The notes: a model not told the origin generated them from the letters alone. A DNA stretch of 64,000 bases from Pseudotamlana agarivorans (GCF_001642835.1 NZ_LXEI01000001.1:434001-498000), one strand, 5' to 3'; shown: positions 1 through 9,319, counted from the stretch's first letter. Made by a program: numbers and translations.

Positions 1-107
1 TTAAGAAAATACCGACACAGAATTAGCTTCAATATATTTAGAAACATTAAATGATCTCAACTTTAATATTTAAATTAATTTAGGCTCGTTTTTATTGAAA
101 TTATACG

Positions 108-115
108 CAAATATA
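108..115 (-). promoter_or_regulatory. Possible leftward promoter (-7 box) at window edge
   Basis: The minus strand reads TATATTTG, a full match to the Bacteroidota -7 consensus TAnnTTTG, which would start transcription near position 100 running off the left edge. No -33 TTTG stands at the usual distance. An ATG at 45-47 (minus) opens a short frame to the edge, but too little is visible to call a gene. The rest of 1-208 shows nothing I can name. Confidence 0.3.
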
Positions 116-208
116 AACGGTTTATACACATAAAAAAACATCCATAAAAGGTAAAATAAACTTAACAAGGTTTAGATTAATTTTACCATGTACTAAAATT
201 CATTTTAT

Positions 209-216
209 TAAATTTG
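209..216 (+). promoter_or_regulatory. Predicted serS promoter (-7 box)
   Basis: TAAATTTG fits TAnnTTTG and lies 20 bases before the serS ATG, so the mRNA leader would be only about 12-15 bases. I see no good -33 TTTG. Confidence 0.5.
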
Positions 217-235
217 CAGCTTAAATTTTTACAAC

Positions 236-1507
236 ATGTTACAAGTTCCTTTTATTAGAGAAAACAAAGAATTGGTAGTTGAACGTTTAGCAAAGAGAAA
301 TCTTAATGCGGTTCAACTGGTTGAAGATGTTATTACTTTTGATGAAGACAGACGTCGTTTACAAGCAGAATTAGACAATACCTTAGCCGAATCCAACACC
401 CTTTCCAAAGAAATAGGAAACTTATTTAAATCTGGTCAAGCCGAAAAAGCCAACGAATTAAAGGCAAAAACGAGCTTACTAAAAGAAACATCTAAAGAAC
501 TTTCGGAATTACTAAATGCCAAAGCCGATGCTTTAAATGAATTGTTGTACAAAATCCCAAATGTCCCAAATGAGATTGTACCTCGAGGCGTTTCTGAAGA
601 TGACAATGAAGAAGTTTTTAAAGCTGGAGAAGTACCAACTTTACATGAAGGTGCCTTACCTCATTGGGAATTAGCTAAGAAATACGATATTATTGATTTC
701 GAATTAGGAAATAAAATTGCAGGTGCAGGTTTCCCTGTTTATAAAGGAAAAGGTGCGCGTTTACAACGTGCTTTAATTGCTTACTTTTTAGACAAAAATA
801 CAGCTGCAGGTTATACAGAATATCAGTTACCACACGTAGTAAACGAAGCTTCAGGTATTGGAACGGGGCAATTGCCAGATAAAGAAGGGCAAATGTACCA
901 CATCACTGAAGACAACTTATATTTAATCCCAACCGCTGAAGTTCCTGGAACCAACATTTTTAGGGATGTGGTTTTAAACGAAAGCGATTTACCTATCGGA
1001 ATTACTGGTTACACACCATGTTTCCGTCGTGAAGCGGGAAGCTACGGTGCCCATGTGAGAGGTTTAAACCGATTACACCAATTTGATAAAGTTGAAATTA
1101 TTCGTGTAGAACACCCAAGCAAGTCTTACGAAGCTTTAGACGGCATGGTAAATCATGTGAAATCAATTTTAGAAGATCTTAAATTGCCATACCGTATTTT
1201 ACGTTTATGTGGTGCCGATTTAGGATTTACCTCAGCCCTAACTTACGATTTTGAATTGTTCTCTACAGCGCAGGACCGTTGGTTAGAAATATCGTCGGTA
1301 TCTAATTTTGAAACTTTTCAAGCCAATCGTTTAAAACTACGTTTTAAAAACAGCGATGGTAAAAACGAATTAGCACACACACTGAATGGAAGCTCATTAG
1401 CTCTACCACGTGTTCTTGCAGGTATTTTAGAAAACTGTCAAACTCCAGAAGGGATAGTTATTCCAGAAGCACTTCAATCTTACACGGGGTTTAAAATCAT
1501 CAATTAA
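236..1507 (+). CDS. serS: Serine--tRNA ligase
   Basis: Charges tRNA-Ser (and tRNA-Sec where present) with serine in the cytoplasm, using ATP. The 423-residue product has the usual family length. Residues about 28-105 form the charged, Leu-rich antiparallel coiled-coil arm that grips the tRNA variable arm. The class II catalytic core follows, with motif 2 (CFRREAG, about residue 262) and motif 3 (LNGSSLALPRVLAGILE, about 382-398), which bind ATP. The ATG at 236 starts the canonical MLQVPFIREN N-terminus just after a -7 box. It appears monocistronic: a hairpin follows at 1573. Family identity is clear from the motifs; nothing is odd. Confidence 0.97.
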   Translation: MLQVPFIRENKELVVERLAKRNLNAVQLVEDVITFDEDRRRLQAELDNTLAESNTLSKEIGNLFKSGQAEKANELKAKTSLLKETSKELSELLNAKADALNELLYKIPNVPNEIVPRGVSEDDNEEVFKAGEVPTLHEGALPHWELAKKYDIIDFELGNKIAGAGFPVYKGKGARLQRALIAYFLDKNTAAGYTEYQLPHVVNEASGIGTGQLPDKEGQMYHITEDNLYLIPTAEVPGTNIFRDVVLNESDLPIGITGYTPCFRREAGSYGAHVRGLNRLHQFDKVEIIRVEHPSKSYEALDGMVNHVKSILEDLKLPYRILRLCGADLGFTSALTYDFELFSTAQDRWLEISSVSNFETFQANRLKLRFKNSDGKNELAHTLNGSSLALPRVLAGILENCQTPEGIVIPEALQSYTGFKIIN

Positions 1508-1572
1508 GCTAACTCAAAAAAATAAGTAAAAGATTACGAGTTAGATAAGATTTTTAATAAAACATCGATAAA

Positions 1573-1617
1573 CCACACTCTGAAAACGTCATTCAACGAT
1601 AAGTGTGTGGATTTTTT
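1573..1617 (+). terminator. Putative rho-independent terminator after serS
   Basis: CCACAC (1573-1578) pairs with GTGTGG (1605-1610) around a long loop, followed by ATTTTTTG. The stem is only 6 bp plus partial extension, so this is moderate evidence. Confidence 0.5.
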
Positions 1618-1676
1618 GTGTTTTACAATAAAAATCTTCAAGTTAGCCTTGCTAACCCCTCCTGAATCTTTCAAAC

Positions 1677-1799
1677 ATGAAAAACTTAATACGCCTTGGG
1701 CTATTAATTGCCCTCATTGTTTTTGCAAGTCAATTGTTGTCATCAGGTTTTGAATCCACAAAATCGATAGATAAGACAACCAAGATTGCTGGTAAGTAG
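1677..1799 (+). CDS. Small membrane or secreted peptide, 40 aa
   Basis: A short frame starting at ATG 1677 and ending at TAG 1797-1799. The product begins MKNLIRLGLLIALIVFASQL, a charged N-terminus followed by about 15 hydrophobic residues, then a polar tail of about 17 residues ending in TKIAGK. It has the look of a signal peptide or single transmembrane segment. It stands between the serS terminator and the strong hairpin at 1924, with a small hairpin (GTTAGC/GCTAAC, 1642-1656) just upstream. I do not recognise a family. It could be a real small protein or chance; the clean hydrophobic start and its position in an otherwise empty gap are the only support. Confidence 0.45.
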   Translation: MKNLIRLGLLIALIVFASQLLSSGFESTKSIDKTTKIAGK

Positions 1800-1923
1800 T
1801 AACTGTTGTGTTTATTATTTCAAAGTTTAATAATAAAGTCTTTCTTGCACACACAAGGGCTTAAAGACTGTCCCCAATCGAGTGTTTAATTTAATAGTAG
1901 CAATACAAATTATTTTGATTGGT

Positions 1924-1954
1924 AAATGCCCGAATAAAATTCGGGCATTTTTTT
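1924..1954 (+). terminator. Strong rho-independent terminator
   Basis: AAATGCCCGAAT (1924-1935) and ATTCGGGCATTT (1939-1950) form a perfect 12-bp stem with a 3-base loop, followed by a T-run through 1954. No large gene lies just before it, so it may end the transcript of the 40-residue peptide frame at 1677 or serve as a second stop for serS. Confidence 0.8.
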
Positions 1955-2042
1955 ATCCTTACCCTACTCGTTAATGGCCAGCAAAGCTTAAAAATTGCTA
2001 ATTCGCATAAATACAACAAGGCACATTGCTTATCTTTACCCC

Positions 2043-3818
2043 ATGAGAAGATTCCTAATTTTATTTCTACTGCTTAGCGCTTCATTAGTTGCGCAGGAAG
2101 ATATTTTAGCTAAGGAATATTACAAAAATGGGGAATACGAAAAAGCGCTAATTGCTTATAAAAAGCTTTACGACAAGTCTCCTTCAAACATCAATTACAT
2201 CAATCAAATTGTTAGTGCACAACAACAATTGGAACAGTATGATGAAACCCATGCTTTTTTAGAAGGCATCATGAAACGGGTGCATTATCCTGCTTTTTTA
2301 GTTGAAATGGGTTATAATTATCAGCTTAAAAAAGATCAAAACACGGCCGAATCGTATTATCAAAAAGCGCTTTTGGCTCTAGAAAACCAGCCTACCCAAG
2401 TATTTGCTATAGCGCGTGCTTTTCAAACCCATTCGCTTTTGGATGAAGCTGCTCAGGCTTATGAAAAAGCCATGACCTTGAACCCAAACTTTAACTTTAG
2501 CGTACAATTGGCTCAAATTTACGGCGAGCAAGGTTTACTCGACAAAATGTTTACGAGTTATATCGATTATGCAGAAAACAACCCTTCTGCAGTAAGCGAC
2601 ATCAAACGCGCCATCAATGATTTTATTAGCGAAGATCCTTCAAACGAAAACAATATCCTATTCAAAAAAATCTTGTTAAAAAAAATGCAGCAAGACCCAA
2701 AAACACTTTGGAACTCCCTGCTAAGCTGGTTGTTTATTCAGCAAAAGGAATACAACAAGGCTTTTATTCAAGAGAAAGCGATTTATAATAGAGATCAACA
2801 AAGTCTTTATCGCATTTTTGAACTGGCTCAAATTGCTGCAAACGATGAAGATAGTGACATCGCTAAAGATATTTACCAATATATTATTGACACCTCAACA
2901 AGCAACGACACCAAATTAGATGCACATTTTAATCTGCTAGAATTAGAGGTAAAAAATAATAAAAAAGGCGACTATGATCGTATAAAATCTGATTACCAAA
3001 CGCTTTTAACGGAATATCCTAACAATGATAGAACTTTAGATTTACAAATTTCGTACGCCAATTTTCTAGCCTTTTATCTTAACGAGACTGATGAAGCCGT
3101 TAGTTTTTTAGAAGATGTTTTAAAGGCACCTTTATCAAAATTAGAACAAGCGCAAGTTAAACTTAAGTTGGGTGACATATTGGTGCTTCAGGAAAAATTC
3201 AACAAGGCCTTAATTTATTATTCACAAATTCAGCGTAATTTAAAAAACAGCACCATATCGCAGGAAGCGCGTTTTAAAGTGGCAAAGGCCAGTTATTACA
3301 AAGGTGATTTTAAATGGGCCGAATCTCAACTGAAAATATTAAAATCTTCAACCTCGCAACTTACCGCTAACGATGCCTTAGATTTAAAACTACTTATTAG
3401 CGATAATAAATATGAAGATTCCCTTCAAACAGCTTTAAAACTCTATGCTAAAGCAGATTTATTGGCTTATCAAAACAGAAATGACGAAGCCATTTCCTTA
3501 TTAAATAATATTTTAGAAGGGCATAAAACTGAACCTATCGTAGCCCAAGCTTTATACAAACAAGCCCAATTGTTTGAAATAGAAGAACAATACGACAAAG
3601 CACAGCATAATTACGAAGCTATTATTACAAATTACAGAGATGGTTTATTAATTGATGATGCTTATTTTCATCTAGCAAAAATTTATGAAAATCAGCTTAA
3701 TCAGCCCGAGAAAGCCAAATCATTATACGAAAAAATAATTTTTAATCATGCCGACAGTATTTTTTTCGTAGAATCCAGAAAACGATTTAGAGCTTTACGC
3801 GGCGATGCGATTAACTAG
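2043..3818 (+). CDS. Secreted tetratricopeptide-repeat protein
   Basis: A 591-residue protein made almost entirely of TPR-like helical pairs, with repeated A-x-x-x-Y-x-K/A-A-L and E-K-A patterns, after a signal peptide (MRRFLILFLLLSASLVAQ, residues 1-18). I place the start at ATG 2043 rather than the in-frame upstream codon at 1995, because only 2043 gives an N-terminal signal peptide; TATCTTTA just upstream resembles a -7 box. TPR arrays are protein-protein scaffolds; the partner cannot be told from sequence. It precedes DUF4286 and rsmA on the same strand with a 37-base gap, so co-transcription is possible. It is probably periplasmic or surface-associated. Confidence 0.85.
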   Translation: MRRFLILFLLLSASLVAQEDILAKEYYKNGEYEKALIAYKKLYDKSPSNINYINQIVSAQQQLEQYDETHAFLEGIMKRVHYPAFLVEMGYNYQLKKDQNTAESYYQKALLALENQPTQVFAIARAFQTHSLLDEAAQAYEKAMTLNPNFNFSVQLAQIYGEQGLLDKMFTSYIDYAENNPSAVSDIKRAINDFISEDPSNENNILFKKILLKKMQQDPKTLWNSLLSWLFIQQKEYNKAFIQEKAIYNRDQQSLYRIFELAQIAANDEDSDIAKDIYQYIIDTSTSNDTKLDAHFNLLELEVKNNKKGDYDRIKSDYQTLLTEYPNNDRTLDLQISYANFLAFYLNETDEAVSFLEDVLKAPLSKLEQAQVKLKLGDILVLQEKFNKALIYYSQIQRNLKNSTISQEARFKVAKASYYKGDFKWAESQLKILKSSTSQLTANDALDLKLLISDNKYEDSLQTALKLYAKADLLAYQNRNDEAISLLNNILEGHKTEPIVAQALYKQAQLFEIEEQYDKAQHNYEAIITNYRDGLLIDDAYFHLAKIYENQLNQPEKAKSLYEKIIFNHADSIFFVESRKRFRALRGDAIN

Positions 3819-3855
3819 TCTCTGAAAACAAAACAGATTACAAAAAACATACAAC

Positions 3856-4179
3856 ATGTACATATATAACGAAACCATGAATGTTGATGATGCCGTTCAT
3901 GATGAATGGCTCGTTTGGATAAAAGCACACATCCCAAAGGTTTTATCGACCGGAAAGTTTGAAAAAGCCACCTTAACGAAGGTTATGGTTGAAGAAGAGC
4001 TAGGCGGACAAACCTATTCTGTACAATACAGAAGCTATTCGCGTGAAGCTTTAGATGCTTTTTATCGCGATGATGCTGAAAAATTTCAATTAGAAGCTTT
4101 GAAACAGTTTGCCGATAAAATGCTGACCTTCAAAACCGAGCTACAAATAGTAGATGAATATACCGTAAACTTTAAATAA
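3856..4179 (+). CDS. DUF4286 family protein
   Basis: A 107-residue soluble protein beginning MYIYNETMNVDDAVHDEWL. It matches the DUF4286 family as I know it: a small conserved Bacteroidota protein with a ferredoxin-like alpha/beta pattern, including the typical central SVQYRS strand and a C-terminal TELQIVDEYTV strand. No catalytic motif or signal peptide is visible. It lies between the TPR gene and rsmA, and its function is unknown. Confidence 0.85.
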   Translation: MYIYNETMNVDDAVHDEWLVWIKAHIPKVLSTGKFEKATLTKVMVEEELGGQTYSVQYRSYSREALDAFYRDDAEKFQLEALKQFADKMLTFKTELQIVDEYTVNFK

Positions 4180-4181
4180 CG

Positions 4182-4189
4182 TAGCTTTG
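4182..4189 (+). promoter_or_regulatory. Predicted promoter (-7 box) for rsmA-mgtE
   Basis: TAGCTTTG matches TAnnTTTG right after the DUF4286 stop and about 45 bases before the rsmA GTG. No matching -33 element is seen. Confidence 0.45.
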
Positions 4190-4234
4190 CATCGCAGGTC
4201 GTAAGAGCTTTTTACTAATTATAAATCCGAATTC

Positions 4235-5029
4235 GTGGCACACCATCAAAATCAACATCAAGTAAAAGCAAAAAAACATTTAGGTCAGCATTTTCTAAAT
4301 GATGAATCTGTTGCCGAAAAAATTGCCAATACGCTCACTTTAGAGCACTACAAAACGGTTTTGGAAATTGGGCCAGGCATGGGCGTACTTACCAAGTATC
4401 TCCTAAAAAAAGATCTTACTACTTATGTTATTGAGATTGATACCGAATCGGTAGCCTATTTACAGGCCAATTACTTAAATCTTGCTCCGCGCATTATTGA
4501 AAAGGATTTTTTAAAGTTCGATTTAAATGATGTTTTTAAAGGCGAACCCTTTGCGATTATTGGAAACTTCCCTTATAATATTTCTACGCAAATAGTATTT
4601 AAAACGCTTGAAATGCGCGATCAAATTCCTGAGTTTTCGGGCATGTTTCAAAAAGAAGTCGCACAACGTATTTGCTCTAAAGAAGGCAGCAAAGTGTACG
4701 GTATCCTTTCGGTGTTAACACAAGCTTTCTACGAGGCAGAATATTTGTTTACCGTGCCACCAAACGTTTTTAATCCGCCACCAAAAGTCGATTCTGGGGT
4801 GTTAAGATTAATTCGAAAAGAGAATTACTCATTGCCTTGTGATGAGAAATTGTTTTTCAAAACGGTAAAAACAGCCTTTCAGCAACGACGAAAAACACTT
4901 CGTAACAGTTTAAAAACATTCAACATATCCGATAATTTAAAAGCAAACCCTATATTTGGCCAACGACCAGAACAATTGTGTGTTGAAGACTTTATTGCCC
5001 TCACCCAATTGATTGAAAACGACGCTTAA
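4235..5029 (+). CDS. rsmA: 16S rRNA dimethyladenosine transferase
   Basis: Dimethylates two adjacent adenines near the 3' end of 16S rRNA late in 30S assembly (KsgA). The 264-residue product shows the N-terminal KKHLGQHFL signature (about 14-22), the SAM-binding motif [12 protein letters not shown] (about 43-54), and the adenine-flipping NFPY motif (about 111-114). The C-terminal helical domain carries the QRRKTLRN segment. The start is GTG at 4235, since no ATG precedes the conserved KKHLGQ motif in frame. It is followed after 20 bases by mgtE, an order seen in other flavobacteria. Confidence 0.96.
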   Translation: MAHHQNQHQVKAKKHLGQHFLNDESVAEKIANTLTLEHYKTVLEIGPGMGVLTKYLLKKDLTTYVIEIDTESVAYLQANYLNLAPRIIEKDFLKFDLNDVFKGEPFAIIGNFPYNISTQIVFKTLEMRDQIPEFSGMFQKEVAQRICSKEGSKVYGILSVLTQAFYEAEYLFTVPPNVFNPPPKVDSGVLRLIRKENYSLPCDEKLFFKTVKTAFQQRRKTLRNSLKTFNISDNLKANPIFGQRPEQLCVEDFIALTQLIENDA

Positions 5030-5049
5030 ACCGCCTAAAACCCCTTAAT

Positions 5050-6423
5050 TTGGCAGAAGAAAAAGAAAACATACAATTTCAACTAACCGACGCCCTTATT
5101 GAGCAGGTAGAAAATCTTGTTGAGCAACAAAACAACAAAGAACTACAAAAGCTTTTAAAAGAGTTTCATTACGCTGATATTGCCGAAATTCTAGATGAAT
5201 TAAATCTAGAAGACGCCATGTATGTGATTAAACTTCTGGATTCTGAAACCACCTCCGATATTCTTATGGAGCTGGATGAAGACAACCGTGAAAAGGTCTT
5301 AAAAAATCTTTCAGCCAAAGAAATCGCCGAAGAGGTCGAAGAACTAGATACCGATGATGCCGCCGATATTATTGCCGAACTGCCCTTAGAGCGCCAACAA
5401 GAAGTAATCTCTAATATTGAGGACATCGAGCATCGTGCCGAAATTAGAGAACTTTTGGCCTATGATGAAGATACAGCTGGTGGTTTAATGGCGAAGGAGC
5501 TGGTAAAAGTTTATGATACCTGGACCGTCGCGGGCTGTTTACGACGTATTCGTGGCCAGGCTGAAGAGGTAACACGTGTACACTCGGTTTATGTGGTGGA
5601 CAAGCAAGAAAAACTCGTTGGTAGACTTTCTTTAAAAGATTTGATTGTTGCCAAAAATGATCAAAAAATAGCCGATATCTATATTTCAAATGTAGACTTT
5701 GTTAATGTTCATGATGATGCCGAAGAGGTTGTAAAAATCATGCAGAAATATGACTTGGAAGCCATTCCCGTTGTGGACGATAACCATACCCTTTTAGGAA
5801 GAATCACCATTGATGACATTGTAGATGTCATGAAAGAGGAAGCCGAAGAGGATTACTTATTAGCGGCAGGTATCACCAGTGATGTTGAACATGACGATAG
5901 CATTTGGGAACTTACCAAAGCACGATTACCGTGGTTACTAATTGGTATGTTTGGAGGTATTGGTGCTGCAAGTATTATAAATGGATTTAGTGATGCCATG
6001 CTAAAATATCCAGCATTGCTTATGTTTATTCCATTAATTCAAGCTACCGCAGGAAATGTAGGGGTACAATCGTCGGCCATTGTGGTTCAGGGATTAGCCA
6101 ATAACAGTATTGATGGTAAAATATTTAGCCGTTTATTAAAAGAATTTGCCTTAGGACTTGTTAATGGAATTGCTATTGCGGCAATTGTATTATTAATTAG
6201 CCACTTTGTTTTTAAAACCACCTATTTAGAGTCCATAACCATTTGCGTCGCTTTAGTTACCGTTATTATTATGGCAGCACTTATCGGCACTTTTATTCCT
6301 ATCTTTTTAGATAAAAAAGGGGTCGACGCAGCCGTAGCCACAGGGCCATTCATCACCACGAGCAATGATGTTTTCGGAATTTTTATTTACTTTCTAATTG
6401 CCAAGCTCATTTTAGGGTTTTAA
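5050..6423 (+). CDS. mgtE: Magnesium transporter MgtE
   Basis: Inner-membrane Mg2+ channel/transporter, 457 residues. In order: an acidic N domain rich in Glu/Asp (about 1-130) built of MgtE_N helical repeats, a pair of CBS domains (about 135-260), a connecting helix, and a membrane domain of five helices (about 285-457) with the family motif GNVGVQSSAI (about 333). In known MgtE the acidic N and CBS domains bind Mg2+ and close the pore, so gating is probably by cytosolic Mg2+. The start is TTG at 5050, because no ATG or GTG lies upstream before the N domain. It probably shares the rsmA transcript. Confidence 0.95.
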   Translation: MAEEKENIQFQLTDALIEQVENLVEQQNNKELQKLLKEFHYADIAEILDELNLEDAMYVIKLLDSETTSDILMELDEDNREKVLKNLSAKEIAEEVEELDTDDAADIIAELPLERQQEVISNIEDIEHRAEIRELLAYDEDTAGGLMAKELVKVYDTWTVAGCLRRIRGQAEEVTRVHSVYVVDKQEKLVGRLSLKDLIVAKNDQKIADIYISNVDFVNVHDDAEEVVKIMQKYDLEAIPVVDDNHTLLGRITIDDIVDVMKEEAEEDYLLAAGITSDVEHDDSIWELTKARLPWLLIGMFGGIGAASIINGFSDAMLKYPALLMFIPLIQATAGNVGVQSSAIVVQGLANNSIDGKIFSRLLKEFALGLVNGIAIAAIVLLISHFVFKTTYLESITICVALVTVIIMAALIGTFIPIFLDKKGVDAAVATGPFITTSNDVFGIFIYFLIAKLILGF

Positions 6424-6470
6424 CCCAATTTATGGCTTGATGCCCTTTTACTACATTTAACTATTTCCTA

Positions 6471-6494
6471 TACCTTTGGTTTTAATTACCTTTG
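6471..6494 (+). promoter_or_regulatory. Two tandem -7 boxes before yicC
   Basis: TACCTTTG occurs twice, at 6471-6478 and 6487-6494, each a full TAnnTTTG match. The second would start transcription near 6501, about 15 bases before the ATG at 6516. This also argues against the in-frame start at 6492, which falls inside the box. Confidence 0.55.
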
Positions 6495-6515
6495 CGTAAC
6501 TTAATACTTCAGCAT

Positions 6516-7373
6516 ATGATATATTCGATGACGGGTTACGGAAAATCTGTATTGCAATTACCTACTAAAAAAGTAACGATTGAACTAAAATCTTTAAACA
6601 GTAAAAATTTAGATTTAAATGCTAGGATGCCTTCGATTTATCGTGAAAAGGAACTTGCCATTCGAAAAGTTTTAGCCGATCAATTAACGAGAGGAAAGGT
6701 TGATTTTTCAATTTATATAGAAACAACTGCTGAAGACACATCCACACAAATAAACGTCCCTGTTGTAAAACAGTACATGACGCAGTTAAAAAATGTTGTG
6801 GATGGCAATGATATCGAATTACTTAAAATGGCCGTACGTTTTCCCGATGCCCTAAATACTGTAAGGGAGGAAATTGACGAAACCGAATGGAAAAGTATAG
6901 AAACTCATATTGAAAACGCCATAAACGACCTAAACAACTACCGTTTAAATGAAGGAAAAGTTTTAGAACAAGACTTCAACCAACGCATCAGTACCATTGA
7001 AAACATTTTGGAAAAAGTGATCGCTATGGATCCCGAACGTGTTGAAGGTGTGCGTGAACGTTTATTAAAAGGCATTGAAGAATTAAGGGAGAAGTATGAC
7101 GAAAACCGTTTCGAGCAAGAACTGGTTTATTACATCGAAAAATTTGATATCACCGAAGAAAAAGTCCGTTTAAAAAACCACTTAAACTACTTTACTGAAA
7201 CCATAAACTCTAAAGATTCTAACGGAAAAAAATTAGGTTTTATTAGTCAGGAAATGGGTCGTGAAATTAACACTATAGGCTCGAAAAGTAACTACGCCCC
7301 TATGCAACAGTTAGTGGTTCAAATGAAAGACGAATTGGAGAAAATTAAGGAACAATTATTAAACGTTCTTTAA
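6516..7373 (+). CDS. YicC family endoribonuclease-like protein
   Basis: A 285-residue protein with the YicC N-terminal signature MTGYGK (Met at residue 5 onward) and the C-terminal DUF1732 region ending KSNYAPMQQLVVQMKDELEKIKEQ. Characterised YicC proteins are endoribonucleases that act in RNA turnover; that role here is inferred from family membership. The chosen ATG at 6516 follows a -7 box. It precedes gmk by 38 bases; the yicC-gmk pairing is common in bacteria. The protein is soluble and highly charged. Confidence 0.9.
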   Translation: MIYSMTGYGKSVLQLPTKKVTIELKSLNSKNLDLNARMPSIYREKELAIRKVLADQLTRGKVDFSIYIETTAEDTSTQINVPVVKQYMTQLKNVVDGNDIELLKMAVRFPDALNTVREEIDETEWKSIETHIENAINDLNNYRLNEGKVLEQDFNQRISTIENILEKVIAMDPERVEGVRERLLKGIEELREKYDENRFEQELVYYIEKFDITEEKVRLKNHLNYFTETINSKDSNGKKLGFISQEMGREINTIGSKSNYAPMQQLVVQMKDELEKIKEQLLNVL

Positions 7374-7411
7374 CGGTATAAAAATATATTAAGCCATAAA
7401 AACATTAAGGT

Positions 7412-8002
7412 TTGACAGCACAACAAGAAACAAAAAAAGGGAAACTTATTGTATTTTCAGCACCATCGGGCTCTGGTAAAACAACTATTGTAAGACACTT
7501 GCTTGGTCAAGAATCTTTAAATTTAGAATTTTCCATTTCGGCCACCTCTAGAGCTAAACGCGGCACGGAAATCGATGGAACAGACTATTATTTTTTATCG
7601 ACAGACGACTTTAAGCAACACATTAAAAATGACGATTTTTTAGAGTGGGAAGAAGTGTATCGCGATAATTTTTATGGCACTTTAAAATCTGAAGTAGAAC
7701 GCATTTGGGCCAAAGGAAAAAACGTTATTTTCGATATTGATGTATCTGGAGGACTACGTATAAAACGCAAGTTCCCCGATGAAACCTTAGCTATTTTTGT
7801 TAAACCACCAAGTGTTGATGAGCTAAAAATTCGTTTAAAAAAACGTAAAACCGAAACCGAGGATAAAATTAATATGCGTGTAGCCAAAGCTTCGGCCGAG
7901 TTGGCCACAGCTCCTTTGTTTGACACCATTGTGGTTAACGATACCCTGGAGCACGCCTTAGAAGAAGCGCATCAAAAAATTAGCGATTTTATTAACTCAT
8001 AG
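7412..8002 (+). CDS. gmk: Guanylate kinase
   Basis: Phosphorylates GMP (and dGMP) to GDP with ATP. The 196-residue product has the P-loop SAPSGSGKTT (about 16-25), the GMP-binding segment with SISATSRAKRGTEIDGTDYYF (about 41 on; typical kinases read S-x-T-T-R-x-x-R-x-G-E), and the EWEEVYRDNFYGT stretch. The start is TTG at 7412: an in-frame TAA lies at 7406-7408 and the next Met is too far inside. It sits 38 bases after yicC and 13 before nadD, so the three are likely one operon. Confidence 0.95.
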   Translation: MTAQQETKKGKLIVFSAPSGSGKTTIVRHLLGQESLNLEFSISATSRAKRGTEIDGTDYYFLSTDDFKQHIKNDDFLEWEEVYRDNFYGTLKSEVERIWAKGKNVIFDIDVSGGLRIKRKFPDETLAIFVKPPSVDELKIRLKKRKTETEDKINMRVAKASAELATAPLFDTIVVNDTLEHALEEAHQKISDFINS

Positions 8003-8015
8003 TCATTTTTTGTAA

Positions 8016-8594
8016 ATGAAGATTGGATTGTACTTTGGTTCTTTTAACCCGATTCATATCGGACACATGGTTATTGGCAACCACATCGCAGAATATAGTA
8101 ATTTAGATGAAGTGTGGTTTGTTGTGACACCGCATAACCCTTTTAAAGAAAAGAAAACACTGCTTGCCAACCACCACAGGCTAGAAATGGTATATCGCGC
8201 TACAGAACCCTATGACAAACTACAAGCTTGCAATATTGAATTTAACTTACCTCAGCCCAACTATACCATAAACACTTTGGTACATTTACAGGAAAAGTAC
8301 CCTAATAAAGAGTTTTGTCTAATTATGGGAGAGGACAATTTAAAAAGTTTTCACAAATGGAAAAACTACCAACTTATTCTTGAAAACCACTTTGTTTATG
8401 TGTACCCAAGAATTTCTGAAAACGTAATAGAAACGCAATTTGATGGACATGAGAAAATCATACATATCAATGCCCCGATTATGCAACTGTCGTCATCATT
8501 TATAAGAAAATCAATTGCCGCAGGCAAAAACGTCCAACCCATGCTTCCTGAACACGTATGGGAATATATGGATGAAATGAATTTTTACAGATAA
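8016..8594 (+). CDS. nadD: Nicotinate-nucleotide adenylyltransferase
   Basis: Transfers AMP from ATP to nicotinate mononucleotide, making deamido-NAD in NAD synthesis. The 192-residue product opens with GLYFGSFNPIHIGH; residues 14-17 (HIGH) are the nucleotidyltransferase signature. A C-terminal SSSFIRKSIAAGK segment corresponds to the ISxxxIR phosphate-binding motif. It starts 13 bases after the gmk stop, so it is probably co-transcribed with it. The downstream step enzyme NadK lies 16 kb away in this window. Confidence 0.95.
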   Translation: MKIGLYFGSFNPIHIGHMVIGNHIAEYSNLDEVWFVVTPHNPFKEKKTLLANHHRLEMVYRATEPYDKLQACNIEFNLPQPNYTINTLVHLQEKYPNKEFCLIMGEDNLKSFHKWKNYQLILENHFVYVYPRISENVIETQFDGHEKIIHINAPIMQLSSSFIRKSIAAGKNVQPMLPEHVWEYMDEMNFYR

Positions 8595-8780
8595 AACCTT
8601 AGAATATTTATCAATTTCACAAACACTTTGAACAATATTCAATAAAAAGTTTATTTGTTTAAAAACTTTACAATTAATTAACATTCTGTTAACCTTACTG
8701 TTTGGTATAGAACATACTTTTAATCTATTAATTTAGTCATAGTCTCAAATTCTCAAGAGCAGTGCTAAGAAAAAGATTAA

Positions 8781-9179
8781 ATGAACATAGATAATACGGC
8801 CGATTTTTTAGAAAAGTTTGACTACAAGTACGAACGTAAAGGCAAAACCTTAACCATCATCATGGATTATAGTCATCGCATTTTCATGGATTTTAAAAAT
8901 CCGAATAAGATTATAATCAAAGATGAATTAGTAACATGGAATTTTATTACTGGCGTTCTTAAAATGAGTATTAGAAGAGCTATTTTATTAAACCTCATGT
9001 GCAACATCGTTTTAAGTGCTATTATCGCCTTTTTCAACTTTAAAATTGGAATAACTGTTTTCTTCCTCCTAGCTTTATGGACCACCTATTGGTCGGTGAC
9101 TCATATTTCAAAATATGAAAATCTAAAGCACATCTTAACACACGGCAATAATTCTGCCATGTACTCTATTGAATCGTAA
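8781..9179 (+). CDS. Small two-helix membrane protein of unknown function
   Basis: A 132-residue protein that I do not recognise. Residues 1-60 are polar with a beta-rich pattern, then two adjacent transmembrane segments follow (about 67-86 and 89-108), and a short cytoplasmic tail. The N-terminus has no signal peptide, so a cytosolic N-domain anchored by a helical hairpin is likely. It stands alone, with 186 bases of AT-rich sequence before it and a convergent lipoprotein gene after it. Confidence 0.7.
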   Translation: MNIDNTADFLEKFDYKYERKGKTLTIIMDYSHRIFMDFKNPNKIIIKDELVTWNFITGVLKMSIRRAILLNLMCNIVLSAIIAFFNFKIGITVFFLLALWTTYWSVTHISKYENLKHILTHGNNSAMYSIES

Positions 9180-9250
9180 ACACAACCAGCTCAAAAAACA
9201 TTCTCTCTCCTTCTATTACCTCTAGCAACCAAATACCCTCTATTTCACAT

Positions 9251-9292
9251 AAAAAAAGAAACCGCTCAAAGCTATGGACTTTAAACGGTTTC
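9251..9292 (-). terminator. Rho-independent terminator of the 9320-10252 gene
   Basis: On the minus strand GAAACCGTTTAAAG pairs with CTTTGAGCGGTTTC around a 7-base loop (9258-9292; 14 pairs, two of them G-U), followed by seven T (9257-9251). The A-run on the plus strand means it may also stop the convergent gene ending at 9179 less efficiently. Confidence 0.85.
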
Positions 9293-9319
9293 AAACTAAA
9301 TAACCAACCAAAAAAACTC

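Noticed and set aside
1-47. Start of a leftward gene at the left edge
   Set aside because: Only about 15 codons would be visible, and two competing frames exist; the -7 box alone is not enough to call a gene.
5169-5426. Minus-strand open frame within mgtE
   Set aside because: It lies entirely inside mgtE, is Ser-rich (mirror of GAA/GAT codons), and has no promoter or domain.
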